A stretch of 64,000 bases of DNA, taken from NCBI GenBank assembly GCA_965213595.1, contig CBDBZO010000006.1, positions 3,968,001 through 4,032,000 on the forward strand, in the 5' to 3' direction. A program made the translations under genes and the position numbers. Below the pieces are notes generated by a model. That model worked only from the letters and a program-made list of their open reading frames with translations. It did no database searches and was not told where the DNA came from. The stretch is from JBCCFC01 sp965213595. Its GTDB lineage: Bacteria > Chloroflexota > Anaerolineae > Caldilineales > Caldilineaceae. Below, piece after piece: positions 50,079 to 59,124 of the stretch. Within the stretch, counting starts at the first letter, position 1; the number at the start of each line of letters is the position of its first letter.

Positions 50079-50699
50079 TTACAGGGATTTCAATATCTTG
50101 GCGGGCACGCCGCCCACCAGCATCCGCGGCGGTACGTCCCGCGTGACAACGCTGCCCGCGGCAACAACGCTGCCCGCGCCGATGGTCACGCCGCGCAGGA
50201 TAATGGCGCGCGCGCCCACCCACACGTTTTCTTCAAGCATAATTGGCTGTGATTCCGGCCGCTCCTGGCGGCGTTCGGGCTCCAGCCGGTGAAAATCATT
50301 GTCCATCATCGTGACGTGGGGGCCGATGTTGCTGAAGGCCCCAATGCGAACCAGCTGTTGCGCCGAAATCGAGCAGCCGTAGTTAATGTAAACGCCCTCG
50401 CCCAGCGCCAGCGTGCCGTTTTCGCCCGCCACCAACTCAATCGGGGCCAGCGTGGAAACCAACTGGACGCGGTCGCCCACAAGCAGCGTGCCGTAGTTGC
50501 GCACCGAAGGCCGTCCCCACAGGCGCACCCGCTGTCCCAGCTTCGTGGCGCGGCGCAGATACCAGCGCGCACGCAGCACGGCCCAGCCAGTTTGCCACAG
50601 GTCGCGCGGCTTCATGCGGCGCGCGAGTGCGAGCTGTTTTGATGCTCGTCTCAGCCCCCCATTATTTGATTGTGCCTCTACGACAATATCATTTGACAT
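50079..50699 (-). CDS. Left-handed beta-helix acyltransferase
   Basis: 206 residues. LbH repeats: GRPSVRNYGTLLVGDRVQLV, GTLALGEGVYINYGCSISAQ, FSNIGPHVTMMDNDFHR, PIMLEENVWVGARAIILRGV, TIGAGSVVAAGSVVTRDVPP and the end LVGGVPAKILKSL. Trimeric acyltransferases of this type, with the D-F-H loop as catalytic region (NDFHRL), O-acetylate sugars or act on lipid-linked sugars. It lies between the acyltransferase at 50753 and the GT2 gene at 48882. Confidence 0.88.
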   Translation of the reverse strand: MSNDIVVEAQSNNGGLRRASKQLALARRMKPRDLWQTGWAVLRARWYLRRATKLGQRVRLWGRPSVRNYGTLLVGDRVQLVSTLAPIELVAGENGTLALGEGVYINYGCSISAQQLVRIGAFSNIGPHVTMMDNDFHRLEPERRQERPESQPIMLEENVWVGARAIILRGVTIGAGSVVAAGSVVTRDVPPRMLVGGVPAKILKSL

Positions 50700-50752
50700 T
50701 TGATTGGCTGTTTGCTGTTACACTACTTGTTTTATCGCAGAATTTAACAAAA

Positions 50753-51364
50753 TCATTCGCCGTATACGCCATTTGCCCCCCATTTTTCTGCGGATGCATC
50801 ATTCTCCGACCGCAAGCCCTCCGCCAGCGAGCGTAGCGGACGCGCGGGCACGCCGCCCACGAGCGTGTGCGCCGGCACGCTCTTCGTCACCACCGCCCCC
50901 GCGGCGACGACCGCTCCCGCGTGGACGGTAACGCCCGGCAGAATGGTGCAGCGCGCGCCCAGCCAGACGCCGTCGCCGATCTGCACGGGTTGCGCCCGCA
51001 GCGCACCCGCCCGCTGCGACCCGTCGCCGAGCTCGTGGGTGTGGGTTAGCACCAGAACCTGCTGCCCCAGGCGCACGCGGTCGCCGATGGTGATGGATGC
51101 GCTGGCGTCCAGCGTGCAGCCGACGTTGAACCAGCAGGCGTCGCCGATCCGCAGGCGGCGTTGCGCATTCCGTTCGCCCAAGATCGAGGGCGTGTCGGCC
51201 AGCACCGTGCCGCGGCCAATGGTTGTACCGGCCCAGCGCAGCAGCACCACGCGCACGCGCCCGCCCACAAAGGGGGGCAGGGCGCGCGTCAACAGATACG
51301 CAACGAAGAGGCGGCTGTTCCAGCCCTGCGTCTCTTCGCGCCAAAGCCGGGATAGCTTAGACAC
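50753..51364 (-). CDS. Left-handed beta-helix acyltransferase
   Basis: 203 residues from GTG 51364, which overlaps the polymerase stop (GTGTCTAA) and has GGGGAGG upstream. ATG 51388 would add eight. LbH repeats: RWAGTTIGRGTVLADTPSIL, RIGDACWFNVGCTLDASASI, TIGDRVRLGQQVLVLTHTHE, QIGDGVWLGARCTILPGVTV, AGAVVAAGAVVTKSVPAHTL. The loop with His (LTHTHELGDGSQ) is the likely catalytic region. Probable sugar O-acetyltransferase acting on the repeat unit. Tightly coupled to the polymerase gene. Confidence 0.87.
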   Translation of the reverse strand: MSKLSRLWREETQGWNSRLFVAYLLTRALPPFVGGRVRVVLLRWAGTTIGRGTVLADTPSILGERNAQRRLRIGDACWFNVGCTLDASASITIGDRVRLGQQVLVLTHTHELGDGSQRAGALRAQPVQIGDGVWLGARCTILPGVTVHAGAVVAAGAVVTKSVPAHTLVGGVPARPLRSLAEGLRSENDASAEKWGANGVYGE

Positions 51365-53030
51365 GGAGCCTCCCCAGAGTAGATTCATCTGTGCGGGGAG
51401 CCCACGGCTTGGGTGCAACCTCCCGCCTGCGCGGCGCCAACGCGAGAATCTCCGGTGCAGGCTGAGTTTCGCTCTGCCAAGGCCAGCGTTTGCCCCGCTG
51501 CGCCACGGGCTGGCTCACAACGTGCTCCACGCAGTTGATCAACCCCATCATTGCGCCCACGTACATCATGCTCTGGTTGTCCCAGGACATGTCGACATAG
51601 GCATACATAAAGTGCATGACCAGGTAGAGCGTCGCCACGAGGCAGATGGCACGCAGGTCGCCCGTGGGCATGCGCCACACGGCGCGCGAGCCGGTCGCGA
51701 TGGCGTAAGCAATGAGAAAGATCATGGTTGTGAAGCCGAAGACGCCGGTTTTCATCCACATCCAGAAAATCGAGTTGTGGACGATGTACTCCCACCAGTC
51801 AAAGAAGCTGATGTCCGCCATGGGCACGACGATGTAAAACTTGCGGCCAAAGCCCACGCCGGTCAGCGGCTCTTCGTGCACGGTGAAGCTAACGTTGACA
51901 TTTTCGATCACTCGGTAGACGTTGGAAAGGTCGTCAACGCTGCCCGCGTCGGGCGCGATAATGGATTTGACAGCGCTGGCGGGCGCACCCAAAGCGCCGG
52001 CGCTGTTCCAAAAGATGGCGAGATAGGCCAAACCAGCTACCGCCGCAATCGGAGCCAGCACCAAAAATAGCCGCCGGTTTTGCCGCAGCAGCGTCAGCCC
52101 CATGAGCACAAGCGCTACGCCCAGGGTGAGAAACGCCGCGCGGCGTTGGGTGGCGATGTAGGGAACCACGAGCGCAAGCGCCAGCAGCGGCAGCAGCAGC
52201 CGCTTGGGCAGCGAGCCGGGGAAGAGCCACACCGCCAGCGCAAAGACAAAGAGCGTGTTCATGTGGATGGCCGCCGAGTGTTCGGTGATCGAATTCACGC
52301 CGCTTAAATCCCCCCCCAGCTCAAAGAAAAAGTACCACGTGCCGATCAGCCCCTCCACAAAGAGCCCCAGCATGATCACCCACATCAGCTGGTGAACGTG
52401 GCGTCGCGTCTCGATCAGATTGCTCGTGAGCACGAGCATCAGCGGCAGGTAAAAGATGGGGCGTGCTTCCCACAAGGCGATTTTGAAGTCGCCGCCGGTG
52501 GCAACCCCATAGCCAAAGCCCGCCAGCAAAAAGATGCCAAAGAGCAGCACCGGCAGCGTGAGACGCCCCAAGTAGACGTTGATCTTCCGCAAAATTGCCG
52601 CCTGCACGATCCAGGCCAGCGTCGTCGTCACCACAAAGAGCTCAAACGGGCTGATGATCAGCGAGGGGTGGATGAAGAGCAGCGATTCGCTGCTGGAGAA
52701 ATTTTTGACGAACGGATACCACGGAATCATGGCGGCGTCGCCGATGAGGCCGAAGAAGAGGATGAGGTAGAGACCGTAGCGCGGTCGATAGAGCACCGCC
52801 GCCATGCTGACCACGGCCAGCGCCGCGCTCAACATTTGGCCCACGTAGTCGGTCTCCGGGCCCTTGTCCAGCAGCTGCACCCCCGCCCACAAGGAGACCA
52901 GCGTCACCAACGCCATCCAAGCGTAGCGGACAACGTCTGCGCGCTGCTGGCGGCTGCGGACGTGCATCCGCCGCTCGTCGATTTCGATGTGTCCCAGTGC
53001 GTCCGAGACAAGAGTAAGTGGGTTGACCAT
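51357..53030 (-). CDS. O-antigen ligase/polymerase-like membrane protein (Wzy/WaaL)
   Basis: 557 residues from ATG 53030 (the earlier TTG 53087 is a weak alternative). About eleven to twelve membrane helices; a long periplasmic loop between the later helices contains GVGFGRKFYIVVPMADISFF and DWWEYIVHNSIFWMWMKTGV, with the VHNSxxW motif typical of the Wzy_C/O-antigen ligase family. The short hydrophilic N-terminus is cytoplasmic. It would polymerise lipid-linked repeat units or attach them outside. It is upstream of, and overlaps, the acyltransferase gene. Confidence 0.88.
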   Translation of the reverse strand: MVNPLTLVSDALGHIEIDERRMHVRSRQQRADVVRYAWMALVTLVSLWAGVQLLDKGPETDYVGQMLSAALAVVSMAAVLYRPRYGLYLILFFGLIGDAAMIPWYPFVKNFSSSESLLFIHPSLIISPFELFVVTTTLAWIVQAAILRKINVYLGRLTLPVLLFGIFLLAGFGYGVATGGDFKIALWEARPIFYLPLMLVLTSNLIETRRHVHQLMWVIMLGLFVEGLIGTWYFFFELGGDLSGVNSITEHSAAIHMNTLFVFALAVWLFPGSLPKRLLLPLLALALVVPYIATQRRAAFLTLGVALVLMGLTLLRQNRRLFLVLAPIAAVAGLAYLAIFWNSAGALGAPASAVKSIIAPDAGSVDDLSNVYRVIENVNVSFTVHEEPLTGVGFGRKFYIVVPMADISFFDWWEYIVHNSIFWMWMKTGVFGFTTMIFLIAYAIATGSRAVWRMPTGDLRAICLVATLYLVMHFMYAYVDMSWDNQSMMYVGAMMGLINCVEHVVSQPVAQRGKRWPWQSETQPAPEILALAPRRREVAPKPWAPRTDESTLGRLRV

Positions 53031-53262
53031 GGGTTGTCTGTCGATTCCGTCGGCGATTCCGTCCTCGTTTGGGTTGCCACCGACCAAAATCGGTGTGTAC
53101 TATATCGCGTCCCCGGCACGGCCCGCACACGAGCTGAAATACCTATTCACCTTTGAGCCGTGCCGGAGACGCTTACCGGGTTCGCCAGCACCATCTTGAA
53201 AGGCCAGCCCACCTTTTCGGGTGTTTACTGGACTGGACCCAGCCTCTTTGGAGCGGCTGAGG

Positions 53263-55515
53263 CTACTCAATTACCAGCAGCGTGATAGACTCGGGCGGAA
53301 AGGTCATGGTGAGAAAGGCTCCCGTGCCGTCGCCGCTCAGGGGCTGCTCGTCTTCGCGCACGATTTGCGTTGCGTTGCTGGCGCTGTAGCGATAGAGCTG
53401 CGCCGACTTCGCCCCGTCTGCCCCGGCAAAATTCTCCAGCAAAAGGCGGCTATCCTGCGACAGCTCGCTTTTGTTGATGACCATCAGCGTGAGCGCGCCG
53501 TCGCTGCTGCGCCGGGCCGCGTAGAGGGCGAGCACGTCTTGCTCGCTGCTGGTGGCGCCGAGGCTTTGATCACCAAAGGTGCTGCCTTGGCCGTCGTAGT
53601 TACGATAGAGGCGGAAGGCATAAGCCCACGGCTGATCGTCTTCCAGCGGCGCCCAGAGCGTCGCCAAATCCAGCGCTTCGCGCCCAAAGATGCCGAGCAC
53701 GTCGGCCTGGGCCAGCGCGCCGTTGATGTGGTCCAGCGCGCCCCAGTTGTATTCCGTGAGCGCGAGTTTAGTGCCCGGGTAGTTTTTATCCACCCAGTCG
53801 CGCATGCGGGGAATCAGCCGCACGGGCTCCTCGATCCAGCTCTCGTCCGTGTACGTATCGTCCCACAGCGAGCGCGTGGAGCGCAGGCGCAGCGCTTGGG
53901 TGGCCGCCCCGCCCACGGGCGCGAGCGCCACGCCTTCGGCGGCGGGGTAGTAGTGCAGATCGAGAAAGTCCAGGATGCGCGTGCCGTTCTGGGCCTCGTA
54001 ATCGCGCATCTGCTGCAAATACCACGGCACGAGATCGACACCGCCGTGATCGCGGCGGTCGACCGCCTTGTTCCACCAGTTGCCGCCCGCTGCGGCATCG
54101 AGCGCCGAGTATTCGTAGGCCGTCCATCCCCAGAGCACCGGCCCCAGCGTCTGCGCCGTGGGATCGGCCGCCTTGACGGCGGCGGCGTAGGTGTAGGTGC
54201 GATCGCGCAGCTCGTCGTAGCCCACCGGCTCCGGATGCACATCGCGGTGGGTGTGGTTCCAGAGCATGGGCTCGTTGTCGAGCGAATAGTAGGCCACGCC
54301 GCCCTCCGCCGCCGTGCCAAACTGGGCCGCCAGATGTTCGATCCACGCCTGGACAAAGTCCGGCCCGATGGCCGTGCTGGTGTCGCTCGGATCGTTGTTG
54401 GCAATCGGCTCCCCGTCTGGGTTGAGCCCGTTGCCGCAGTCCGCGCGGTAGGGATCGGTCGCCTGTTGAGCACCGTAGCGGGCCACGCTAAAGCCGCAGG
54501 CTTCCTCGCGGCTGGCGGGCGTCCACCCAATCAGGGGCACGGTTAGCATGGTCTTTGTGTCCGTGCGCTGGTCCTGCTGCACAAAGCGATCGGCGGCAGA
54601 GCCCAGCGGGAGCAGCTCCGGGCTGTCATTTTCTTCGGGAATGTTTTCAAAGAACCAGTCGCTGGCGCGGTTGGCCGTGTCGAGCTGCCAGTTGTAGCGG
54701 GTGGTCGCGTTGCCGCCCCAGCGGCGCACGGGCAGGTTGAGCTCGTCCGCCAGCGCCTCTTCCGCATAGTTGATGCCGTAAATCTCCGGCGAGATCGGAT
54801 GCTGCACCGCTGCGACATCCACCCGCAGCGTCGGCCCGGTGACGGGCGCGGGCGTGGGTGTGGGCGGCAGGTCCAAATCGATAAAGGCGAGGTCGTCTAT
54901 GTAGAAGGTCGCTTGGGGTTCGCCTGCGTTATCCTGCCAGGCCAGGCCGCTGATCTCGTCCGGCGCGCCCAGGCTGTTCAGCTCAATTTCGACCAGCATC
55001 CACTCGTTGGCCCGCGGCAGAATTTCAACGCTTTCCTCCAGGAAGTTGGTGCCGCCGTCGGCCAGCACAAACCGCAGCTGCTGCCCGCCCTGCTCGCCGC
55101 CGTGTACCCAAAAGCGCACGAGATCGTAGTCGCTTGTATCCAGCAGCTCGGTGGTGTGCAAGTAGAAGGCCGACCACGCCGCATCGATGGTGACTTGAAA
55201 CGACGTTTCGCCGCTGTGCGCAAACGCGCTGCTCGCCACATCCGAACTTGTGCTCCAGGACCAATCCTGCCAGTCGCCAGCCAGCGCCTCGTCGTAGACC
55301 ACGCGCTGGCCCGCCACCGCGGCCGTGGTGCGCCCGGCGAGCGTGGTCGTCGAGCGATCCGTGTTGTCTACGCCCGCAACGTCGACCTCCGTCTGCTGCG
55401 CCGGGGAAGCGGCTTCGTCGCTGGATTGTCTGCCAAACAGTGAACAGCCTACGCTGAGAACACCGACTAAAAAACAGAGCAAAACCATTGTTAATCGTTT
55501 ATCTATACGGTTCAA
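53263..55515 (-). CDS. GH44 glycoside hydrolase lipoprotein
   Basis: 750 residues. Lipoprotein signal ends LSVGC-SLF (Cys24). Residues about 65-215 form a beta domain (SWSTSSDVASSAFAHSGETS ... TFYIDDLAFIDL), then a PTPTPAP linker, then the GH44 catalytic domain from about 228. The likely acid/base Glu415 lies in YYSLDNEPMLWNHTH and the nucleophile Glu588 in KLALTEYNWGALD. The C-terminal part (SITLLVIE end) is a beta domain. GH44 enzymes cut beta-1,4-glucans such as xyloglucan or cellulose. Located inside the polysaccharide locus, it may trim or release the polymer made here. Confidence 0.9.
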   Translation of the reverse strand: MNRIDKRLTMVLLCFLVGVLSVGCSLFGRQSSDEAASPAQQTEVDVAGVDNTDRSTTTLAGRTTAAVAGQRVVYDEALAGDWQDWSWSTSSDVASSAFAHSGETSFQVTIDAAWSAFYLHTTELLDTSDYDLVRFWVHGGEQGGQQLRFVLADGGTNFLEESVEILPRANEWMLVEIELNSLGAPDEISGLAWQDNAGEPQATFYIDDLAFIDLDLPPTPTPAPVTGPTLRVDVAAVQHPISPEIYGINYAEEALADELNLPVRRWGGNATTRYNWQLDTANRASDWFFENIPEENDSPELLPLGSAADRFVQQDQRTDTKTMLTVPLIGWTPASREEACGFSVARYGAQQATDPYRADCGNGLNPDGEPIANNDPSDTSTAIGPDFVQAWIEHLAAQFGTAAEGGVAYYSLDNEPMLWNHTHRDVHPEPVGYDELRDRTYTYAAAVKAADPTAQTLGPVLWGWTAYEYSALDAAAGGNWWNKAVDRRDHGGVDLVPWYLQQMRDYEAQNGTRILDFLDLHYYPAAEGVALAPVGGAATQALRLRSTRSLWDDTYTDESWIEEPVRLIPRMRDWVDKNYPGTKLALTEYNWGALDHINGALAQADVLGIFGREALDLATLWAPLEDDQPWAYAFRLYRNYDGQGSTFGDQSLGATSSEQDVLALYAARRSSDGALTLMVINKSELSQDSRLLLENFAGADGAKSAQLYRYSASNATQIVREDEQPLSGDGTGAFLTMTFPPESITLLVIE

Positions 55516-55671
55516 TCTAATCTTCCTTTGCTACATAATTTGGTTTGAGTCAATCAAACTTGCTGATAGGAACGTAGTCTGCTAAATCGCGAGCGCGCAC
55601 TTTGGGAAAGAGCTAAAACTAAGCTGATTCTGCGCTCTTGATTTAGCCTTTCCCCAAAACGACGCCCTTAT

Positions 55672-56583
55672 TTACGGCTTGCGCCATGCGTAGACGACGT
55701 TGACGCTGTACAGTTCGTCGTCGCTGTAGTCCGCCAGTTCATGGCGCAGCGCGTCCGTCATCTGCGGCCCCAGCCTGTCGCGCGTCTGAAACGTTTCCAG
55801 ATACTCCGCGTGATCCGGCGCCAGCTCGCTAAACAGCTCGCGCCACTGCCCCAGCCGCCATTCGTTGAGATACGCGCTCGACTTGACTGCACCCGCCGTC
55901 GACTCTCGCAGATGAGCCCACAGCGGCAGCTGATCCGCATTGCCGGTGAACGCGCGAATATCGTGGTGACCGTTGTTGGCCGTGTAAAGATGAATGCTGA
56001 TGTAAAAAATGCCGGACGGCGACAGCGCACCAATCACATTTTGCAGGGACTGCCGCGGGTCGGGCAGGTGCTCGAAGACGGACCACGACGCAACGGCGTC
56101 GAAGCCATCGCGTTCGGGCACCTGCTTGCCAATGTCGCCGTAAATCATCTGCGGATCGCGAAATTCAGCGGCCCCCACGGCGCGAGCCCACGCCTTTTCG
56201 TTGACCTTGCCCACGAGCAGCCGCCGCCCAACGGTTTTGACGACGCGCCCCAGGCCGTTGGTGCGCGCCGTTTGCACAAAGGTGCGCAGGTCGAAGCGCA
56301 CGGGAATCACGTCCAAATCCATACCGATGACTTCGTTCTTCAAGCCAAAATAGCGGGCGCGGTCAAGACCCTGGCCGGGACCGATTTCGAGCATGCGCAG
56401 CCCCGCCACCGGGCGGCCCAGCTGCGCCTCCATGCGCGATTCGGCTTCGCGGATCAGTTTGTACATAAAAGCCGCGTTCCGATCGGCACGCCGTCGACTC
56501 TTCAGCGCGTGTCGCACCTGCCGCAGCGACCGTCTGAAGCCAAACGTGGCATAGGTCTTTCCAACTTCTGCATGGGTTGTCAT
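55672..56583 (-). CDS. SAM-dependent methyltransferase
   Basis: 303 residues. The class I motif GLRMLEIGPGQGLDRARYFG (about residues 61-80), then VIGMDLDVIPVRFDL, and FDAVASWSVFEHLPDPRQSL (post-motif with the HLPDP loop) with ISIHLYTANNGHHDIRAFTG. It would methylate a sugar or similar group in the exported glycan. The 34-base gap to the next gene and shared strand show it belongs to the locus. No membrane segment. Confidence 0.85.
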   Translation of the reverse strand: MTTHAEVGKTYATFGFRRSLRQVRHALKSRRRADRNAAFMYKLIREAESRMEAQLGRPVAGLRMLEIGPGQGLDRARYFGLKNEVIGMDLDVIPVRFDLRTFVQTARTNGLGRVVKTVGRRLLVGKVNEKAWARAVGAAEFRDPQMIYGDIGKQVPERDGFDAVASWSVFEHLPDPRQSLQNVIGALSPSGIFYISIHLYTANNGHHDIRAFTGNADQLPLWAHLRESTAGAVKSSAYLNEWRLGQWRELFSELAPDHAEYLETFQTRDRLGPQMTDALRHELADYSDDELYSVNVVYAWRKP

Positions 56584-56616
56584 TGAAATCTCCGATGTAT
56601 GCGCACCCTGCCTTCT

Positions 56617-56763
56617 TCAAATAAAGCGATCAAACAAAAAGTAAACGCTAACAAGAAGCACCGTGCCGCCGAGCATGATAAAAAAGCGCGTGCGTTCGGA
56701 TACGCGGTCCAGCACCATGCCGCCCACAAAGCAGGCCATGAGAAAGAGTAAAAACAGCTTCAT
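56617..56763 (-). CDS. 48-residue two-helix membrane protein
   Basis: Begins three bases after the stop of the P-loop gene (TAG CTC ATG). Sequence MKLFLLFLMACFVGGMVLDR, VSERTRFFIMLGGTVLLVSV, YFLFDRFI gives two membrane helices (3-17 and 27-44) joined by the charged loop DRVSERTR. No family is recognised. The tight spacing to the P-loop gene and the conserved length support translation; it may help anchor or regulate the polymer export machinery, but no function is claimed. Confidence 0.65.
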   Translation of the reverse strand: MKLFLLFLMACFVGGMVLDRVSERTRFFIMLGGTVLLVSVYFLFDRFI

Positions 56764-56766
56764 GAG

Positions 56767-57516
56767 CTAATCCGGCGAGATCCAGCGCAGCAGGCGCGTG
56801 GGCGTGGCAATCTCGGCGGCGTTGAGAATCACGCCCAGCTGCGGCACGTGGCTGACTTCGTCCAGCGCGCGCTCGACGAGCGAAATCGAGCTGGAGCCGT
56901 GGCGCACGACGAGGCAGCAGCCCTCGGCCAGCGACGCCAGCACGATGGCGTCGCTCGTGGCGAGGATGGCGGGCACATCGAAGATCACGTGGTCGAAGTG
57001 CTCGTCCAACTCGTTGAGCATCGCCTTGAGTCCAACGTTGCGCGCCATTACCGGTCGGCGCAGCGCGGGCACCTGGCCGGACGGCAGCAGGGACAAGTTA
57101 CCGTAGGTAGTGGCGACGAGCGCATTCTCAAGCGTCGCGACGCCGTCCACCACGCCGGCCACGCCGGGGTTGGCCTGCGGATAGCGCCAACTGCTGTGGG
57201 GAAAGTGCCAGTTCAAATCCACCACGCAGACGCGCAGCGACGTGTCGTGAGCCAGCGTTGTGCCCAGGGCGTGGGCAATGTGCGTGACGCCCTCGCCGCG
57301 CAGGGCGGCAATGAGCGCCAGCCGCTTGGGCAGCGATTCATCACGCATGAGGCGCGTGGTCGCGTGGCGCAGCGAATCGACCGTGCTAGGTGAAAATCGA
57401 TAGAGCGCCGGGCCGTTTCGCAGCTGCAGCACAATCGATGCGCTCTCCGTTGGCTCATCTACTTTGCGCCAGAAGCCCAGGCGGCTGCGGCGAGGCGGTG
57501 ATTCAAGGTTTAACAT
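56767..57516 (-). CDS. CpsD/CapB-like P-loop protein with altered Walker A
   Basis: 249 residues. ParA/BY-kinase type fold: ALIAALRGEGVTHIAHALGT holds the Walker A position, but the Lys of GEGK(S/T) is replaced by Val, and VCVVDLNWHFPHSSWRYPQA replaces the usual VLLIDxDLRRP. FDHVIFDVPAILATSDAIVL is the Walker B-type segment, and the C-terminus lacks a Tyr cluster. It lies next to the Wzz-like gene and Wzx gene, where bacterial tyrosine autokinases regulate polymer length. It may be a non-autophosphorylating partner. Confidence 0.8.
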   Translation of the reverse strand: MLNLESPPRRSRLGFWRKVDEPTESASIVLQLRNGPALYRFSPSTVDSLRHATTRLMRDESLPKRLALIAALRGEGVTHIAHALGTTLAHDTSLRVCVVDLNWHFPHSSWRYPQANPGVAGVVDGVATLENALVATTYGNLSLLPSGQVPALRRPVMARNVGLKAMLNELDEHFDHVIFDVPAILATSDAIVLASLAEGCCLVVRHGSSSISLVERALDEVSHVPQLGVILNAAEIATPTRLLRWISPD

Positions 57517-57561
57517 AAGCGTCAGGTTTCTTTACAAATAGATTCAAGCGACGGTGACAAT

Positions 57562-59076
57562 TTACGGTTTGGCTGGTTCCGCAGCACGGCGCTGCACGCG
57601 GGCCAGCAGCCCCTGCGCCAGCTCGCGCAGCAGGCGCAAATCCTCGGCGGGCACGAGGCGCAGCAGCAGCACCAGCGCGACATAGCTCGCCGCCCCCACA
57701 GCAATGGGCAGGGCGATAAACATCTCGCGCAGCGGCCACACCAGCGCGACCATCACCAGCCCGGCCAGCAGCGTGCGCGCGGCGCGCCCGGCCATGCCGC
57801 GGTTGAGCGCGCCGCTGGGCAGCAGCACAAAGCCGACAATCATCATGGCGCTTTCCGTTGCCACAAAGGCGAGCGCGCCGCCCGCGGCCCCGTTGCCCAG
57901 CGCCCGCTCGGCCCACGGAATCAGCGCCAGATCAAGCGGGATGGTGGCCAGCGTGGCGACGGCCATCACCACCGTCCACGCATTTTGGCGGTCGATGGAG
58001 ATCAGGAACTGGCCGAGCAGCATGTTCTGATAAGTCAGGATCAGCACGATGCCAAAGATGGCCAGGATGAGGCCACTCGGGGCAAAGGTCTCGCCAAAAA
58101 TTAGCACCACCAGCGGGTCCGCAATGGTTAGGATGCCCAAGCCGATTGGGACGCTCAGCAGCAGCAGCGTCTCGAAGCTTTTGCTCAGCAGGCTGTTGAG
58201 TGCCTCCAAATTCTGCGCTGCCCCCGGCCCCAGCTCGCGCGAGCCGGTGAACATGCGCGAGAAGACGGGGAAGACCGCCGTCATAAAAACGGTGGGAATA
58301 AAGAGCAGCGTGCCAAAGAGCTGATCCGCCGCGCCGTACCAGCCAATCGCCTCCTCGCTGACAAGCAGCGAGATGATCACAATATCCACCTGCATGTAGG
58401 CGACTAAAAAGACGCTGATCAAAAAGTAGGGCGCGCCCGCGCGCAGCAGCCGCTGCCCCGCTTCAAGGCTAACGGAGAAGGGCAGGGCGTGCAGCCGCCG
58501 CAGGGAGACGAACTGCACCGCAAGATTGACCAGCGCCGAGAGCGCGACCACGGCGGCCACGGCGTAAAGGCCCCAGCCCGCCAGCAGCAGGCCAATGCTG
58601 ATCACGGCGTAGACGGCCTTGCTGACCACGTTGCCCACGGCAATGTAGCGCATCTGCTCCAGCCCCTGCAGCGCCGCCTGGCAAACGTTGCCCAACTGCC
58701 ACAGCAGCGTCGCCACGCCGATGATGGCCGCCACGTAGACAGTGGACGGCGGATAGTTGACCAGGCGCAGCGTCAGCAGCGTCAGCCCGTAGCCCAGGAC
58801 GAAGAGCAGCACGCGCAGCAGAATGGCGGTGCTAAAGAGCTCGCCGGTGCGCTCCGGTCGCCGCGCGATCTCTTTGGTCAGCAGCATATCCGTGCCAAAG
58901 GTGATCGCGACGCCGACAATGGCCCAGATGCCCGTGGCCAGGTAGAGCTTGCCGACGTTGACATCGCCCAAGTAGCGCGGCAGAAAGACCATCAACAGCA
59001 GCGTCAATCCCCAGGTCGTCAACTGCGACGCCATGAGGATGGACGTGTTTTTGGCTAGGGATTTCGTCTCGCTCAT
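57562..59076 (-). CDS. Wzx-like oligosaccharide flippase
   Basis: 504 residues with about fourteen membrane helices (polysaccharide-synthesis/MATE-type). N-terminus SLAKNTSILMASQLTTWGLT, YLGDVNVGKLYLATGIWAIV, then LGAPYFLIS-type helices in the middle (RLLRAGAPYFLISVFLVAYM) and a C-terminal cluster of helices ending RVQRRAAEPAKP. It should flip lipid-linked repeat units across the membrane. Its neighbours are the P-loop and Wzz-like genes, which is the normal order in Wzx/Wzy-type loci. Confidence 0.9.
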   Translation of the reverse strand: MSETKSLAKNTSILMASQLTTWGLTLLLMVFLPRYLGDVNVGKLYLATGIWAIVGVAITFGTDMLLTKEIARRPERTGELFSTAILLRVLLFVLGYGLTLLTLRLVNYPPSTVYVAAIIGVATLLWQLGNVCQAALQGLEQMRYIAVGNVVSKAVYAVISIGLLLAGWGLYAVAAVVALSALVNLAVQFVSLRRLHALPFSVSLEAGQRLLRAGAPYFLISVFLVAYMQVDIVIISLLVSEEAIGWYGAADQLFGTLLFIPTVFMTAVFPVFSRMFTGSRELGPGAAQNLEALNSLLSKSFETLLLLSVPIGLGILTIADPLVVLIFGETFAPSGLILAIFGIVLILTYQNMLLGQFLISIDRQNAWTVVMAVATLATIPLDLALIPWAERALGNGAAGGALAFVATESAMMIVGFVLLPSGALNRGMAGRAARTLLAGLVMVALVWPLREMFIALPIAVGAASYVALVLLLRLVPAEDLRLLRELAQGLLARVQRRAAEPAKP

Positions 59077-59124
59077 ATGAGTATCGGCCTGAAGCCAAAA
59101 ATTATTATTAAAGTAAGAATAGCG

